A stretch of 64,000 bases of DNA from Solidesulfovibrio magneticus RS-1 (GCF_000010665.1 NC_012796.1:434001-498000); one strand, 5' to 3'; shown: positions 40,908-50,040, counted from the stretch's first letter. Notes: generated by a model from the sequence alone, not told the origin. Translations and numbers: made by a program.

Positions 40908-42827
40908 TTAAACCCGGTAGTTGTAGTTGTGGTTGAAGCTCTCGCGGGAGCCGGTGGAGCGGGAGGTGGATTCGCTGACCGAACGCTGGGTGGAATCGGA
41001 GGTGGTGGTGGTGGTGCGCTCGCCCACGGATTCGCTGAATCCTATTTGGGCCGTGGCGCTGACGGCATTGAGGGCGCTGGCCGCCATCTGGGCCGAGATC
41101 TGGGCGCCGGAGCGGATTTTCTCCGACTCCAGGCGCAGTTCGCCCAGCGAATTTTGCAGCAGCATGTCGGCTTCCTTGATGGACGCCTCGGCCGACTTCA
41201 GAAAGGCGTCTACCTGGGCGGCGTGGTCGCGGGAGCGCAGTTCGTTTTGCGCTCCGTCGGCCTTGAGCACGGCGTCGTAGAGGCCAAGGGCCAGTTCCTT
41301 TTCCTTGAGCAGCGTGTCGGCCTTGGCCTGGGCCTGGCGCAGTTCGGCCTCGAACCGGGCCACGTCGGCCTTGTAGGCTTCAAGGCGGGTGTCGTTTTCC
41401 CGGGCGGCAACGGCGAGTCTGGTCTCGGCCGCCGTCTTGGCCGCCTCCACCTCGCCGCCGTAGGCCCGGACCTGCTCGGCGTAGATGCGCGCCTTGGCCT
41501 CCTCGCCGGCCAGGGCGGCGGCGTGGGCATTGAAACGGGCCGTGTTGGCGTTGACCGCCACCACATAGCCCGACACCTGGGCCTCGTAGGCGGAAAGCCG
41601 GTCGCGCCCGAGTGACGCCTTGGCCGCCGCGCCTTCCATGCGGGCCTTGTACAGGCCAATCATGGCCGTGACCCCGGACAGTTCGGCCAGGTAGAGATCG
41701 GCTGCCTGTTTTTGAACCTCGCTGGCCAGCCGCGCCCCCTCGACCCGGGCCTTGTAGGCCTCCAGCTCCGACAGCCCGGCCCGGATGCGGGCCTCGAACA
41801 CGGCCGCGTCGGCCTGGTAGCGGGCCAGCTGGGCATTGTGCACGGCCACTTCGGCGGCAAGCCCCTCGTAGCCGAACCGGGCCAGCTCCCGGGCCGCTTC
41901 AAAGGACCGGGCGACGCGCTGGTTGACCAGGTCGATGTCCTGGGCTTCCAGGGCCAGGGCCTGGTCCACGGCGGCCCGGCCGTTCTGGGCGGCCATTTCG
42001 GTTTGCTTGGTCAGGAGATCAAGGCTGTGGCTGGCGAGCCCCTCGGCCGCATCGGCCCGGGCGGCCCGCAGCAGAGCGACCATGGGGCCGCCAAGGCCGG
42101 TTGCGCCCCGGGCGGCGAAGTCGTCGGACACCTCTTGAAGTTTCTGGGCCAGGGCGTCGTCCACCCGGCGCTTGGCGCGCTCCCACAGGCCTTCCTCAAG
42201 CTCCGGGCCGTAGCCGGCCCCGCCGGCGCGCACCTCGGCTTCCAGACGCTGGGCCAGGGCCCGGCGCAGGGAGGAGTCGTGGCGCTCCTCGCCCGGGACC
42301 ACATAGAGGTTGCCCGGAGCGGACATGTCGGGCAGGGGCGGGCGCTCCCCTTCGAAGGTCGGGGTGACGGCCGTGGTCAGCTCGGGGATGACCAGGGGCG
42401 CAAAGACTGGCGGCGCGGGCAGGACGAGAGCCGGCTCGGCCGGCAGTTCGAGGTCGGGCAGGTTCGGCGCGTCGCCCGGCGGCCGGGGCAATTCCATGGC
42501 CGGGGCGGCGGGCAGGACGATGTCCGGCGCGACGGCCCGGAAAGCCGGTATCTCGATGCCGTCGAGGTCGAGGTCCTTGAGTTGCGGCAGGATCGGGGCA
42601 GCCACGGTGTCCAGGGCCACGCCGGAGAGTTCCGGCGGCTGAGGGACCCCCGAGTACTGCGGGGCGGCCGGCAGCTCGGGCAGGTGGTCCTTGGGATAGG
42701 CCACCCGGGCCAGGCCGCCCAGGCGGGCCAGAAAGCTCGTGGCCGAATGCCAGGCGTCGTTGGCGTAGTTCTGGGCCGTCTCGAACTTGTTGCGCACAAT
42801 GCCGGCCGCGTCGTTTGGTTCGCTCAT
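40908..42827 (-). CDS. large coiled-coil virion-module protein
   Basis: A 639-residue protein. Residues 1-60 are a short helical head; about 60-195 is Pro/Leu-rich with repeated LP-x-L units (DIVLPAAPAMELPRPP, NLPDLELPAEPALVLPAPP). About 200-590 is nearly continuous Ala/Glu/Lys coiled coil. The last 40 residues are Ser/Thr/Arg-rich (VGERTTTTTSDSTQRSVSES) and end in NHNYNYRV. It could be an elongated stalk, internal ejection protein or tail-length substitute; no homology recognised. Start and previous stop overlap as ATGA. Confidence 0.65.
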   Translation of the reverse strand: MSEPNDAAGIVRNKFETAQNYANDAWHSATSFLARLGGLARVAYPKDHLPELPAAPQYSGVPQPPELSGVALDTVAAPILPQLKDLDLDGIEIPAFRAVAPDIVLPAAPAMELPRPPGDAPNLPDLELPAEPALVLPAPPVFAPLVIPELTTAVTPTFEGERPPLPDMSAPGNLYVVPGEERHDSSLRRALAQRLEAEVRAGGAGYGPELEEGLWERAKRRVDDALAQKLQEVSDDFAARGATGLGGPMVALLRAARADAAEGLASHSLDLLTKQTEMAAQNGRAAVDQALALEAQDIDLVNQRVARSFEAARELARFGYEGLAAEVAVHNAQLARYQADAAVFEARIRAGLSELEAYKARVEGARLASEVQKQAADLYLAELSGVTAMIGLYKARMEGAAAKASLGRDRLSAYEAQVSGYVVAVNANTARFNAHAAALAGEEAKARIYAEQVRAYGGEVEAAKTAAETRLAVAARENDTRLEAYKADVARFEAELRQAQAKADTLLKEKELALGLYDAVLKADGAQNELRSRDHAAQVDAFLKSAEASIKEADMLLQNSLGELRLESEKIRSGAQISAQMAASALNAVSATAQIGFSESVGERTTTTTSDSTQRSVSESTSRSTGSRESFNHNYNYRV

Positions 42828-44242
42828 GCCTCCTCCTTGACGATGGTGACGGGGGTAAGGCCCTGGGCCACGGCCTGGGCCGTTTCGTGGTCGTCGGCCA
42901 CAAACAGGCCCGACAGGGCTTCCAGGGACAGCAGCCAGGCCTGGCCGGGCGACAGGGCGTAGTGGAAAAAGCGCGGCAAGCCCACGTCCATGGCAGCGTT
43001 CATGCGATAGGCGGCGATGGCCTCGCCGTTCTCGCCGCTGCGAAGGGTCCAGGCGTTGACCCCGCTGGCCTGGTAGGTACAAGCCGCATCCAGGGCGCAC
43101 AGGGGCATTTTACCGCCGTAAGCCGTTCCCTGGGCCTGGTCCTCGCGTACGACGTAGAGCCGCACGGTTTCGTCGGTTTCATGGGTCATGACGACATGGT
43201 GCCAGACCCCGATTTCCAGGGGATCGGACACGGCCGGTGCCGCGCCGAACTGGTTTTCAAAGTGCGACAGCCGGGCGGCCAGCAGCCGGTTGCCGCCGGT
43301 GACGAACACGCCGGCCGCCTGGACGCCCATCTCGAAACCGTCGGGATAAGGATAGGGGTTGCCCTGGCCGTCCAAATACGCTTCACCGGTCAGGCGCGGG
43401 GCCTCGGGGCACGGGGCGCTGGCCCGGCGCGCGCCGGCGATGCGGTCCGGCGCGGCGTGGAAGTCGTCGTTCCAGGGCGACCAGGGATAGACGGCGTCCT
43501 CTTCCCATTTGGGATGGCGATGGGGCGAGCAAAAGCCGAGCAGCGGCGACAGGTCGCCCGGGCAGTCCTTGAGGAAGTCCCCACCGTCCTGGCTTCGCAA
43601 CAGATAGGCTCGCACAGGGTTCAGCACTCCCCGGGCGTCGAAGTCGTAGTCGTATTCCAGGGGCGCGGTCAGGCGCACCAGGCAGCTCACGGAAAAGGGC
43701 GCGTCGTCCGGGATATGCTCCCGGCCGTAGAGCAGGCCCGAGGCGGCCCCGCCAGGCAGGCGAAAGACGCCGACGTCGCGGCTGATGCCGGCCTGGGGCA
43801 GGCCGGCGTAGGCCGGCAGCCCTGCCTCGGCCGCCGGAATGACGGTGACGGCCGCGCCCAGACCCAGGGTCCAGCCGGCCAGCGAGCCGTGGGGCACGGC
43901 GTTTTGGAGAGCGGCCAGGCCTTCGTAGCGAGCCAGGCAGTCCGGGATGGCGTAGAAGTCGCCGTCGCGCCGCCGCTTGGGCGCTGGCGCGGTTCGGGGT
44001 TCGTCGGTGGGTTCCCGGCGGCGGCTTGGACCCAGCGTCACGTACTCCTGGCCGCCTACCAGCCGGCACAGGACCGTTTCGCCGGTGGCCAGGCGCGAAC
44101 GCCGTTCGTAAACGGGCAGATCGAAGACGTTTTCCCGGCGCATGATGTCGAGTTCGCGAAGCCCGGCCCGCCGCAGCCGGGCCGGTTCGTCGCCGCCGAC
44201 AGCCAGACGTAGGCGCGGGGTTGGCGTAAAGTCGTCGTCCAT
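42824..44242 (-). CDS. phage structural protein with LamG/concanavalin-like region
   Basis: A 472-residue protein. The N-terminal 90 residues include KRRRDGDFYAIPDCLARYEG. The middle and C-terminal regions alternate strands with motifs typical of lectin-like jelly rolls (PFSVSCLVRLTAPLEYDYDF, LEIGVWHHVVMTHETDETVR, LYVVREDQAQGTAY). It is likely a surface-exposed, glycan-binding appendage. Start and stop both overlap neighbours as ATGA, so it is translated in a coupled chain. Confidence 0.7.
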   Translation of the reverse strand: MDDDFTPTPRLRLAVGGDEPARLRRAGLRELDIMRRENVFDLPVYERRSRLATGETVLCRLVGGQEYVTLGPSRRREPTDEPRTAPAPKRRRDGDFYAIPDCLARYEGLAALQNAVPHGSLAGWTLGLGAAVTVIPAAEAGLPAYAGLPQAGISRDVGVFRLPGGAASGLLYGREHIPDDAPFSVSCLVRLTAPLEYDYDFDARGVLNPVRAYLLRSQDGGDFLKDCPGDLSPLLGFCSPHRHPKWEEDAVYPWSPWNDDFHAAPDRIAGARRASAPCPEAPRLTGEAYLDGQGNPYPYPDGFEMGVQAAGVFVTGGNRLLAARLSHFENQFGAAPAVSDPLEIGVWHHVVMTHETDETVRLYVVREDQAQGTAYGGKMPLCALDAACTYQASGVNAWTLRSGENGEAIAAYRMNAAMDVGLPRFFHYALSPGQAWLLSLEALSGLFVADDHETAQAVAQGLTPVTIVKEEA

Positions 44243-44700
44243 CACGGCCTCCGGTCCAGGTCGGTAAACCGGGCTTCCAGGGCGACGACGTCCAGGGTCG
44301 CGCCGTCGTCGGCCCGCAGGCTGATGGACCAGACATGGCCATACTGCCGACCAAGCCGGCAAGCGGCCCGACCCGGCAGCCCGCCCCGGCCGGCCGGGCC
44401 GAGTTCGCCCCAAGCTTCCGCGCCGGCGTCGCTGACGGCGGTTATTGCCACACGGCCATCGGCCAGGCCGTCCAGGGCCAAGCCGCCCAACCGGGCCGGG
44501 CCGGGGCAAACAACCGGCGGCAGGGTCAGGCGCACCGGGATGGCCGCGCTGTCGTCGTTGTCGCCGCCGACGCGATAAAGGGCCACGCCGTCGCTGAAAA
44601 CCACCCGGCCGTTGTGCAGGCAAGCGCAGGCCACGGGCAGGCTGCTTACGGCCGTTGTCGCGCCCGAGGCCAGCTCCAGGGAAAGTCCTTCACCCGTCAT
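44242..44700 (-). CDS. uncharacterised 152-residue virion-module protein
   Basis: A beta-rich protein (MTGEGLSLELASGATTAVSS, GHVWSISLRADDGATLDVVA). Of two Met codons the second, at 44698-44700, has correct spacing to GGAGG and overlaps the upstream stop (ATGA). It is probably a partner of the lectin-like protein that follows. No family recognised. Confidence 0.6.
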   Translation of the reverse strand: MTGEGLSLELASGATTAVSSLPVACACLHNGRVVFSDGVALYRVGGDNDDSAAIPVRLTLPPVVCPGPARLGGLALDGLADGRVAITAVSDAGAEAWGELGPAGRGGLPGRAACRLGRQYGHVWSISLRADDGATLDVVALEARFTDLDRRP

Positions 44701-46316
44701 GTCCATTCCTCCCCGTTGCCCCGGCCGCCAAGGCCCGGGCGTTGTGCGCGTCCCTGCCCGGCGGCGGCCGGGCCGCCCAGGGCCATGGCTCCCAGGGCCA
44801 GGCTTTCCGGCCGGCCCGCTCCGTCCGGGATCAGGCACGGGAGCATTGCCACGCTCACGCCCAGCGGCCCGACCAGGCCGATCCCGGCCCCTCGCGGCGG
44901 CAGCAAGCGGCAGAGGACAAAGCCGGCTGCGCCGGCAAGACCACAGGCCCGGCAGTCTGGATAGGGCAACCGGCCCTCGCCCGACACCAGTGCGGCCTGG
45001 ACGGCCTGCCCCAGGCCGGCCCACTCCGGCAGTCCGGCGGCGGCCTGCCCGCCGCCGCCGCCAAACCCGGCCGTGCGCCAGCCGGGCAGCGGCAGGCTGG
45101 CGCGCTCTCCGGCCAAGGCTTTGGCGACAAGGCCCGGGCAGACAAGGACGGCGCGGACGTATCCGGCCCGCCCGACAACGGCCGGCGCGGCCAGGGCCAC
45201 GGCGGCGCGCGCGCCGGTGCGGCCGGCGGCGTCCCAAGTCGCCGGCAAATCGGCTTCTCCGGCCGCGCCGTGGGCCGCCCCGGCCCGACAGGCCGGTAGG
45301 GGCAGGGCGAGAGCGTCGCCGGCCGCCCGGGCGAAAAAGACCGCCACATCCTGGCGCACCGGGAAAAACGCGCCGCTGGTCAGGGCGTAGTCCACGAAAG
45401 TGTAGGCATTGGGGTCGCCCATGGTCGGCAGGGCGGCCATGGGGCCTTGGGCCGGCCCGAGAGTCCAGTCCAGGGCGGTCCAGCGGCCGTCTCCATGTCG
45501 CCGCCAGGCCACCCAGGCATGGCCGTCGCGGTTGGCCCCCACCCGGCCAAAGACCGTGACGATGCGGTCGGCCGGCAGCCCGGCGGCCAGCATCAGGCCG
45601 TGGAGCAGTATGGCCCCGTCCTCGCAGTCGCCCCGGCCAAGGGCCAAGGTGGCCGGCGCGCAGCGCCAGGCGTCGTCGGCATCGGCCACGTAGGTCAGCG
45701 CCCGAGCGGTCCTGTCCAGGAGCGCCAGGGCGATGGCGTCGTCACCAGACGGCAGGCCGGCCACGGCCTCGGCCAGGTCCGGGTCGCCGACGCCGAGCAG
45801 GGCCACCGCCCGGGCGGCCTCCACGACCCCGGTCAGGGCCGGGCTTTCCAGGGAACAGGACTGGCCCCGGACGACAAATCCCGGCAGACGCGGCGCGCCG
45901 CTGCCCCGGCGGGAAAGGTCGGACAGGCCCAGCACGGTAAGCGGCAGGGTCAGCGCGGCGCAGGCCGCGCCGCCGGCCAGGGCGAACAGCGGGACCAGCA
46001 CGGCCTCGGCCAGGGCCGGGATGGTCCCCGTGGCGGCGGCCTGGACCGGGGGAAGCGTCGTCTCGCCGACGCCCGGACGCCAGCCGGCCTGGCTGGCCCG
46101 GATCTCGGGCAGGGGCAGGCGCGCGGCGGCGGCGGGCTTCCAGGAGCCCTGGGCCAGGGCGGCCGGCAGCGGCAGGGTCAGGCCGTGGCCGGCCGTGACC
46201 ACGCCGCAGGTGCCGGTCGCGGCGGCGGCCAGGTCGAGGACGACAAGGCTTTGGGCGGCAAGGGTCTCTTCGGGCAGGGCCTCCATGGCGAAAAGGTACT
46301 CGTCAAGGCTTGCCAT
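44697..46316 (-). CDS. transglutaminase-like cysteine peptidase in the virion module
   Basis: A 539-residue protein. Around 225-310 it has a transglutaminase-like catalytic pattern: Cys in LGRGDCEDGAILLHGLML, His in ANRDGHAWVAWRRH and Asp in WTALDWTLGP, the Cys-His-Asp order of the superfamily. The flanking regions are Ala/Leu-rich beta-type sequence. Known family members include cysteine peptidases and cross-linking enzymes; a wall-crossing peptidase or capsid cross-linker are both possible. ATG 46316 is chosen over ATG 46319 for spacing to AAGGGGG. Confidence 0.75.
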   Translation of the reverse strand: MASLDEYLFAMEALPEETLAAQSLVVLDLAAAATGTCGVVTAGHGLTLPLPAALAQGSWKPAAAARLPLPEIRASQAGWRPGVGETTLPPVQAAATGTIPALAEAVLVPLFALAGGAACAALTLPLTVLGLSDLSRRGSGAPRLPGFVVRGQSCSLESPALTGVVEAARAVALLGVGDPDLAEAVAGLPSGDDAIALALLDRTARALTYVADADDAWRCAPATLALGRGDCEDGAILLHGLMLAAGLPADRIVTVFGRVGANRDGHAWVAWRRHGDGRWTALDWTLGPAQGPMAALPTMGDPNAYTFVDYALTSGAFFPVRQDVAVFFARAAGDALALPLPACRAGAAHGAAGEADLPATWDAAGRTGARAAVALAAPAVVGRAGYVRAVLVCPGLVAKALAGERASLPLPGWRTAGFGGGGGQAAAGLPEWAGLGQAVQAALVSGEGRLPYPDCRACGLAGAAGFVLCRLLPPRGAGIGLVGPLGVSVAMLPCLIPDGAGRPESLALGAMALGGPAAAGQGRAQRPGLGGRGNGEEWT

Positions 46317-46497
46317 CATGCCCCCTTGCCGGGCTTCGGTCCGGCAGCAAACGCCAGCGCAGGCCGGCAAACGCGGCCGGCACGGCCCGCCCGGCCGGAT
46401 CGGCGTCCTGTCCGGCCGTCGCCGTCATGAGCGCCCCGCTCGGGCCGGCCTGTTCCGCCATGACCAGGGGCGGCGCGGAAGACTGTTGTTGTTTCAT
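46303..46497 (-). CDS. small 64-residue virion-module protein
   Basis: Starts MKQQQSSAPPLVMAEQAGPS with AAAGGA 8 bases upstream and overlaps the start of the next gene by 14 bases. Mostly disordered composition. It could be a short accessory protein or a translation-coupling leader; nothing recognisable. Confidence 0.5.
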   Translation of the reverse strand: MKQQQSSAPPLVMAEQAGPSGALMTATAGQDADPAGRAVPAAFAGLRWRLLPDRSPARGHDGKP

Positions 46498-46528
46498 GGC
46501 TGGTCCTTTCTTTCACTGGGGCTGGGCC

Positions 46529-47197
46529 TCAGGCCGTGCGGCCGTAAAAGACGAGTTCGGAGATGTTGTAGTTGCCGTTCTTGTCGGGTTTGAAGGCCGA
46601 GACGACCAGCCGGTAGCTCAGGTAATAGTGGTCGTTGTCGCAATTGAGGCGCTCGGACAGGAACACGCCGTCGTCCCAGTAGTCCGCTGGCTCGTCGTAA
46701 AAGGGGCTGGCCGTGGCCACCCGCATTCCGCCGTAGTTGGTCGCGGCGTAGAGGGTGGTCCAGCTGACCTCGTCGTTTGAGGCCTCGAAACGGAAATCCG
46801 TGGGGCAGGCGCAGGGGCCGTAGCCGTAGGGGCAGTAATGATTGCTGAAAAGGCCTGAAGCGAACTGGAAGGCCGTGACGCGGATGGGCGTGTCGAAGCG
46901 CACCCCGACATATTCCGGCACGGCGTTTTTGGGGTCCGGGGCCCAGCAGCCGTTGCGGCCGTCGCTGGAACCGACGCTGAAGGTATTAACGGAGTGGGGG
47001 CCGGGCACGCCGCAGGTGGAGTAGAACACCTCGCCCTCGACCCACAGCAGGGCGTCGTCGTCGCCCGGCACGTGGCCCAAGGCGTCGCGGAAGCGGTGGC
47101 GCACGAGCAGGTCGCGGTAAAAGGCGGTCTGGCCCGGATCAAGGGCGGCGGCGGCGACCGTGGATCCGGTTTGGTAGTAGACGAGGGAACTGGTCAT
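46529..47197 (-). CDS. F5/8 type C (discoidin-like) domain virion protein
   Basis: A 222-residue protein. The block YVGVRFDTPIRVTAFQFAS followed by FRFEASNDEVSWTTLYAATN and a terminal YRLVVSAFKPDKNGNYNISELVFYG is the classic discoidin pattern for carbohydrate or membrane binding. Six or more cysteines, several close together (YCPYGYGPCACP), hint at disulfides or metal binding. It is a likely surface adhesin of the particle. ATG 47197 follows AGGAGA. Confidence 0.75.
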   Translation of the reverse strand: MTSSLVYYQTGSTVAAAALDPGQTAFYRDLLVRHRFRDALGHVPGDDDALLWVEGEVFYSTCGVPGPHSVNTFSVGSSDGRNGCWAPDPKNAVPEYVGVRFDTPIRVTAFQFASGLFSNHYCPYGYGPCACPTDFRFEASNDEVSWTTLYAATNYGGMRVATASPFYDEPADYWDDGVFLSERLNCDNDHYYLSYRLVVSAFKPDKNGNYNISELVFYGRTA

Positions 47198-47206
47198 GGG
47201 ACTCTC

Positions 47207-47779
47207 CTAGAACCCGACGGCGACGTCGCCGGCCAGTTGCAGCCGGCCGCGCACGATGCGTCCGCCAGCCGGAATGTCGCCGGTAAACCAGGTGGCCCGC
47301 ACCCGGTCGGTCTCGGTCGCGTCCGTCGCATCTTCCAGCCAGACGGCGTCCGGGGTCACGGACGGCGCGGGCACGGCGGCGGTGGCCGGGATCAGCGTTT
47401 CCCAGATGTCCACGGTCTCGAAGGCGCGGGACAGTCCAGCGGCTTCCAGGCGGATGCCCTTGACCACGACCAGGCGGAACCAGGCGTCGTCGGCGTCGGC
47501 CAAATAGAACCGTCCCAGGCCGTAGTGGGAGATTTTGAGGTTGTATTCGTCGTCGTCGCCGGTGTCGGCGTAGATGATTTCGGTGGTCGGGATGGGCTCG
47601 CCCACGGCCAGGACGCAGGAGGTTTGGCCGCTTCTCGGGGTCTGGGCCAGGATGACCCGGCTGCCGAAGGAATAGGGCGTGCCCGGGCGCTCGGAAAAGG
47701 CCCGGCCGCAGACGACCTGGATGCGGGGCGGAAAGCCCTCGAAACGGCAGGGCAGGGACTGCGGATAGAGGTCGGCCAT
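47207..47779 (-). CDS. uncharacterised 190-residue virion-module protein
   Basis: A mixed beta protein (MADLYPQSLPCRFEGFPPRI, YSFGSRVILAQTPRSGQTSC, FYLADADDAWFRLVVVKGIR). No family recognised. Position between the 152-residue capsid-side gene and the discoidin protein suggests a neck or tail-hub component. ATG 47779 follows AAGGA. Confidence 0.6.
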   Translation of the reverse strand: MADLYPQSLPCRFEGFPPRIQVVCGRAFSERPGTPYSFGSRVILAQTPRSGQTSCVLAVGEPIPTTEIIYADTGDDDEYNLKISHYGLGRFYLADADDAWFRLVVVKGIRLEAAGLSRAFETVDIWETLIPATAAVPAPSVTPDAVWLEDATDATETDRVRATWFTGDIPAGGRIVRGRLQLAGDVAVGF

Positions 47780-47848
47780 GGCCTGTCCTTGGGCGCGCGG
47801 CCCGGGTGGGGGTTAACGGGGCCGGGACGGACTCCCGGCCCCGGGATC

Positions 47849-47878
47849 GCGCCGCCTGGGCAATGCCCCAGGCGGCGC
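47849..47878. terminator. GC hairpin inside the virion module
   Basis: GCGCCGCCTGGG and CCCAGGCGGCGC pair perfectly around 6 bases, in the 124-base gap after the 152-residue gene. No T tract. Likely an attenuator or mRNA-stability hairpin separating head from tail genes. Confidence 0.5.
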
Positions 47879-47903
47879 AGGAGCGTTTCGAGACGTGGCC
47901 TGG

Positions 47904-48362
47904 CTAGGACGCCGGCATGGTGACCACGAAGCTGTCGATGGTGGTGGTGGCTCCGGCGGTGATGGCGGTGGAACTCATGTTGAGCTGGGCCCCGGAGGTA
48001 GAGACCGAGCCGTCGAAGCGGGCGTGGCCGGTGTCGGCCCCGGTGGTGCGGTCGTTGGCGTAGAACCGGAACCAGCCGGCCGTGCCCGAACTCGTGGCCG
48101 CGCCGGACCAGACTTCGCCGGCCGCCTTGGCGCAGGCCCCGGAGGCCGGGGCGGTGAAGTTTAGCCCGTTTGTGGGCGTGCCCGGGGTGAAGGTCCCGGA
48201 GGAGACGGTGATTTCCAGCAGGGGCGTGGCCCCTTCGCCGTAGTCGGCCGTGGCCGGCTGCACGCCCGGGAAGATGCGGATCACGCCGTTTTGCATGATG
48301 TCCTTGAAGCTGGCCGTGCCGAGCAGCATGTTGCGAAGGCCGGTGGAAAGACGAAGCGCCAT
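47904..48362 (-). CDS. virion-module protein, possible tail or decoration subunit
   Basis: A 152-residue protein beginning MALRLSTGLRNMLLGTASFK, then IMQNGVIRIFPGVQPATADY, a pattern frequent in small phage structural proteins, and a Thr/Ser-rich beta C-terminus (STAITAGATTTIDSFVVTMP). Followed by a hairpin and then the appendage genes. ATG 48362 follows AGGAG. Role inferred from place only. Confidence 0.65.
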   Translation of the reverse strand: MALRLSTGLRNMLLGTASFKDIMQNGVIRIFPGVQPATADYGEGATPLLEITVSSGTFTPGTPTNGLNFTAPASGACAKAAGEVWSGAATSSGTAGWFRFYANDRTTGADTGHARFDGSVSTSGAQLNMSSTAITAGATTTIDSFVVTMPAS

Positions 48363-48409
48363 GGGGATCTCCTGGGCAAAAGGGTTGGCGGCCAGGGGCC
48401 GGGGAGGTT

Positions 48410-49321
48410 TCAGATGCGGTCAAAAAGCAGGTAGCGTCCGCGCGTGGCCACGGCGGCGGCCCGGCCGGCCAGGGGCACGGGCACGGCGGCCAGGCGTTTG
48501 ACGACCCCGCCGGGAAGCCCGAGCCAGATGCCGTCGCTTGCGGCCCAGACGGCGGCGTCGCCCCCAAGCTCCTCGCCGGCCACGGCCTCGTGGCGGCCGG
48601 CCGGCAGCCGGGCCAGGCTGCCCGGGATGGGCGGGGTCGGGCAGACCCGGGCAAAGGTCATGGTCCTGGGGTCGTTGCCGGCCACGTAGGCCACGCCGGC
48701 CTCGTCGCCGACGTAGAGTCCGCCGGTCACCGGGGCCAGCAGGCGCACCCGGCCGACAAAGGGCGGCAGATAGCCGGCCAGGGCGTCCACCCAGTCGAAA
48801 AGGCCGGCCCCTTCGGTGAAGTGGACAAGCGCCCCGGCCGCGATCCAGATGCGGCCGGCATGGAAGGCCAGTTCATGGCCGACCGGCGGCGGCCCGAAGC
48901 GGTCCAGGCGGTCCGGGCCGGGATAGCGCTCCCCGGCCCAGGGCTGGGCCTGGCCCTGGCGCAGGCGGCCGTTTTCAAAGCCGTTGGCGTAGTAGACGTC
49001 GTCGCCGAGGCGCAGCCAGACCATGGGCGCGCCCGGCGTCAGCCCCCCGCGCAGGAGCCTGGGCTGGCCCTGGCCCGGGATCAGGTAGAGTCCGTCCCCG
49101 GCGACGCCGTAGAGGTCGCCCCCGCCGGAACACAGTTCGCCGAAGCCGAACCCGGCCAGGCGTTCGTATCCCGGCCGGCGGACCAGCCGGCCCTCGACCA
49201 CGTCTACGTTGACGGCCTCGGCCAGGGCATAGCGGCCGGTGTCCGGGTCGCAGACCAGCCCGACCGGGGCGGCCGAGGCCCCAAGGCCCAGGCAGGACGT
49301 CAGGCGCACGACCCGGCTCAC
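48410..49321 (-). CDS. beta-repeat virion-module protein, propeller-like
   Basis: A 303-residue protein with repeating short strands and Gly-Gly turns (GFGFGELCSGGGDLYGVAGD, VRLLAPVTGGLYVGDEAGVAY, GDAAVWAASDGIWLGLPGGV), suggesting a beta-propeller-like domain, as in some phage tail or neck proteins. GTG at 49319-49321 overlaps the previous stop (GTGA), which decides the start. Confidence 0.6.
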   Translation of the reverse strand: MSRVVRLTSCLGLGASAAPVGLVCDPDTGRYALAEAVNVDVVEGRLVRRPGYERLAGFGFGELCSGGGDLYGVAGDGLYLIPGQGQPRLLRGGLTPGAPMVWLRLGDDVYYANGFENGRLRQGQAQPWAGERYPGPDRLDRFGPPPVGHELAFHAGRIWIAAGALVHFTEGAGLFDWVDALAGYLPPFVGRVRLLAPVTGGLYVGDEAGVAYVAGNDPRTMTFARVCPTPPIPGSLARLPAGRHEAVAGEELGGDAAVWAASDGIWLGLPGGVVKRLAAVPVPLAGRAAAVATRGRYLLFDRI

Positions 49322-50040
49322 GGCCAGTCCTCGCCAAATCCGTACGGGTCGGCGGCCGACGGGACATCGGCCGGCGCGGTCTGACGCGGGGCGGACGTGG
49401 CCGTCAGCTCGGCCAGCAAGGTCTCGTAGCGTTTGCCGTAGGCGGCTGTTTGGGTTTTGACGCCGTCGGCCCCTTCCTCCAGGCGCTCGAACAGTTCGCG
49501 GCAGGCGTAGGCGACCAGCAGCGGCCCGGCCAGATGGACGGGCAGCCCCTCGGGCTTGTCCCCGGGCGCGGCCAGGGGAGCGGGCAGACGGCCGTATTCG
49601 AAGCCGATGACGACATCCACCGCCGGCACGGGCCGGACATGGAGCCGGCCGCCGGCCAACGCGGCCAGGCGCGGCCGGCCGGGGCGCGTGGCCGGGCAGG
49701 ACCGCCGCAGGACGGCCAGGTCCGGGGCCAGCCGGACCCGGCCACGGGCGGGGAGGAGGAAGGCATCGACCGGAGCATGGAGGAGATCGGCCGGCAAGGG
49801 CGCGTCGGCCTGTCCCGGGGCCAGGGGAATCTCGGCCCAGGCGGCCAGATCGGGCAGGCGCGCGGCGGCGGCGGCGGCGAGCAAACCCCGGCCAAGGGTC
49901 CGGGCCACGTCGTCCTCGGACACCGACGGGTCGCCGACGATGCCCGACACTTCGGCGGTAAGCCCGGCTAGGCTGTCGGGCACGGCGCGGCGTATCCCCT
50001 GGGCGTCGGCCCGGGGCAGGTTCATGGCGGCCATGGCCAT
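49318..50040 (-). CDS. possible head-tail adaptor
   Basis: A 240-residue largely helical protein (MAMAAMNLPRADAQGIRRAV, PLLVAYACRELFERLEEGAD, KTQTAAYGKRYETLLAELTA). Its place after capsid/decoration genes and helical make-up suit a head-tail adaptor or connector, but no motif proves it. Of three nearby Met codons ATG 50040 has the best spacing to GGAG. Confidence 0.55.
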   Translation of the reverse strand: MAMAAMNLPRADAQGIRRAVPDSLAGLTAEVSGIVGDPSVSEDDVARTLGRGLLAAAAAARLPDLAAWAEIPLAPGQADAPLPADLLHAPVDAFLLPARGRVRLAPDLAVLRRSCPATRPGRPRLAALAGGRLHVRPVPAVDVVIGFEYGRLPAPLAAPGDKPEGLPVHLAGPLLVAYACRELFERLEEGADGVKTQTAAYGKRYETLLAELTATSAPRQTAPADVPSAADPYGFGEDWP

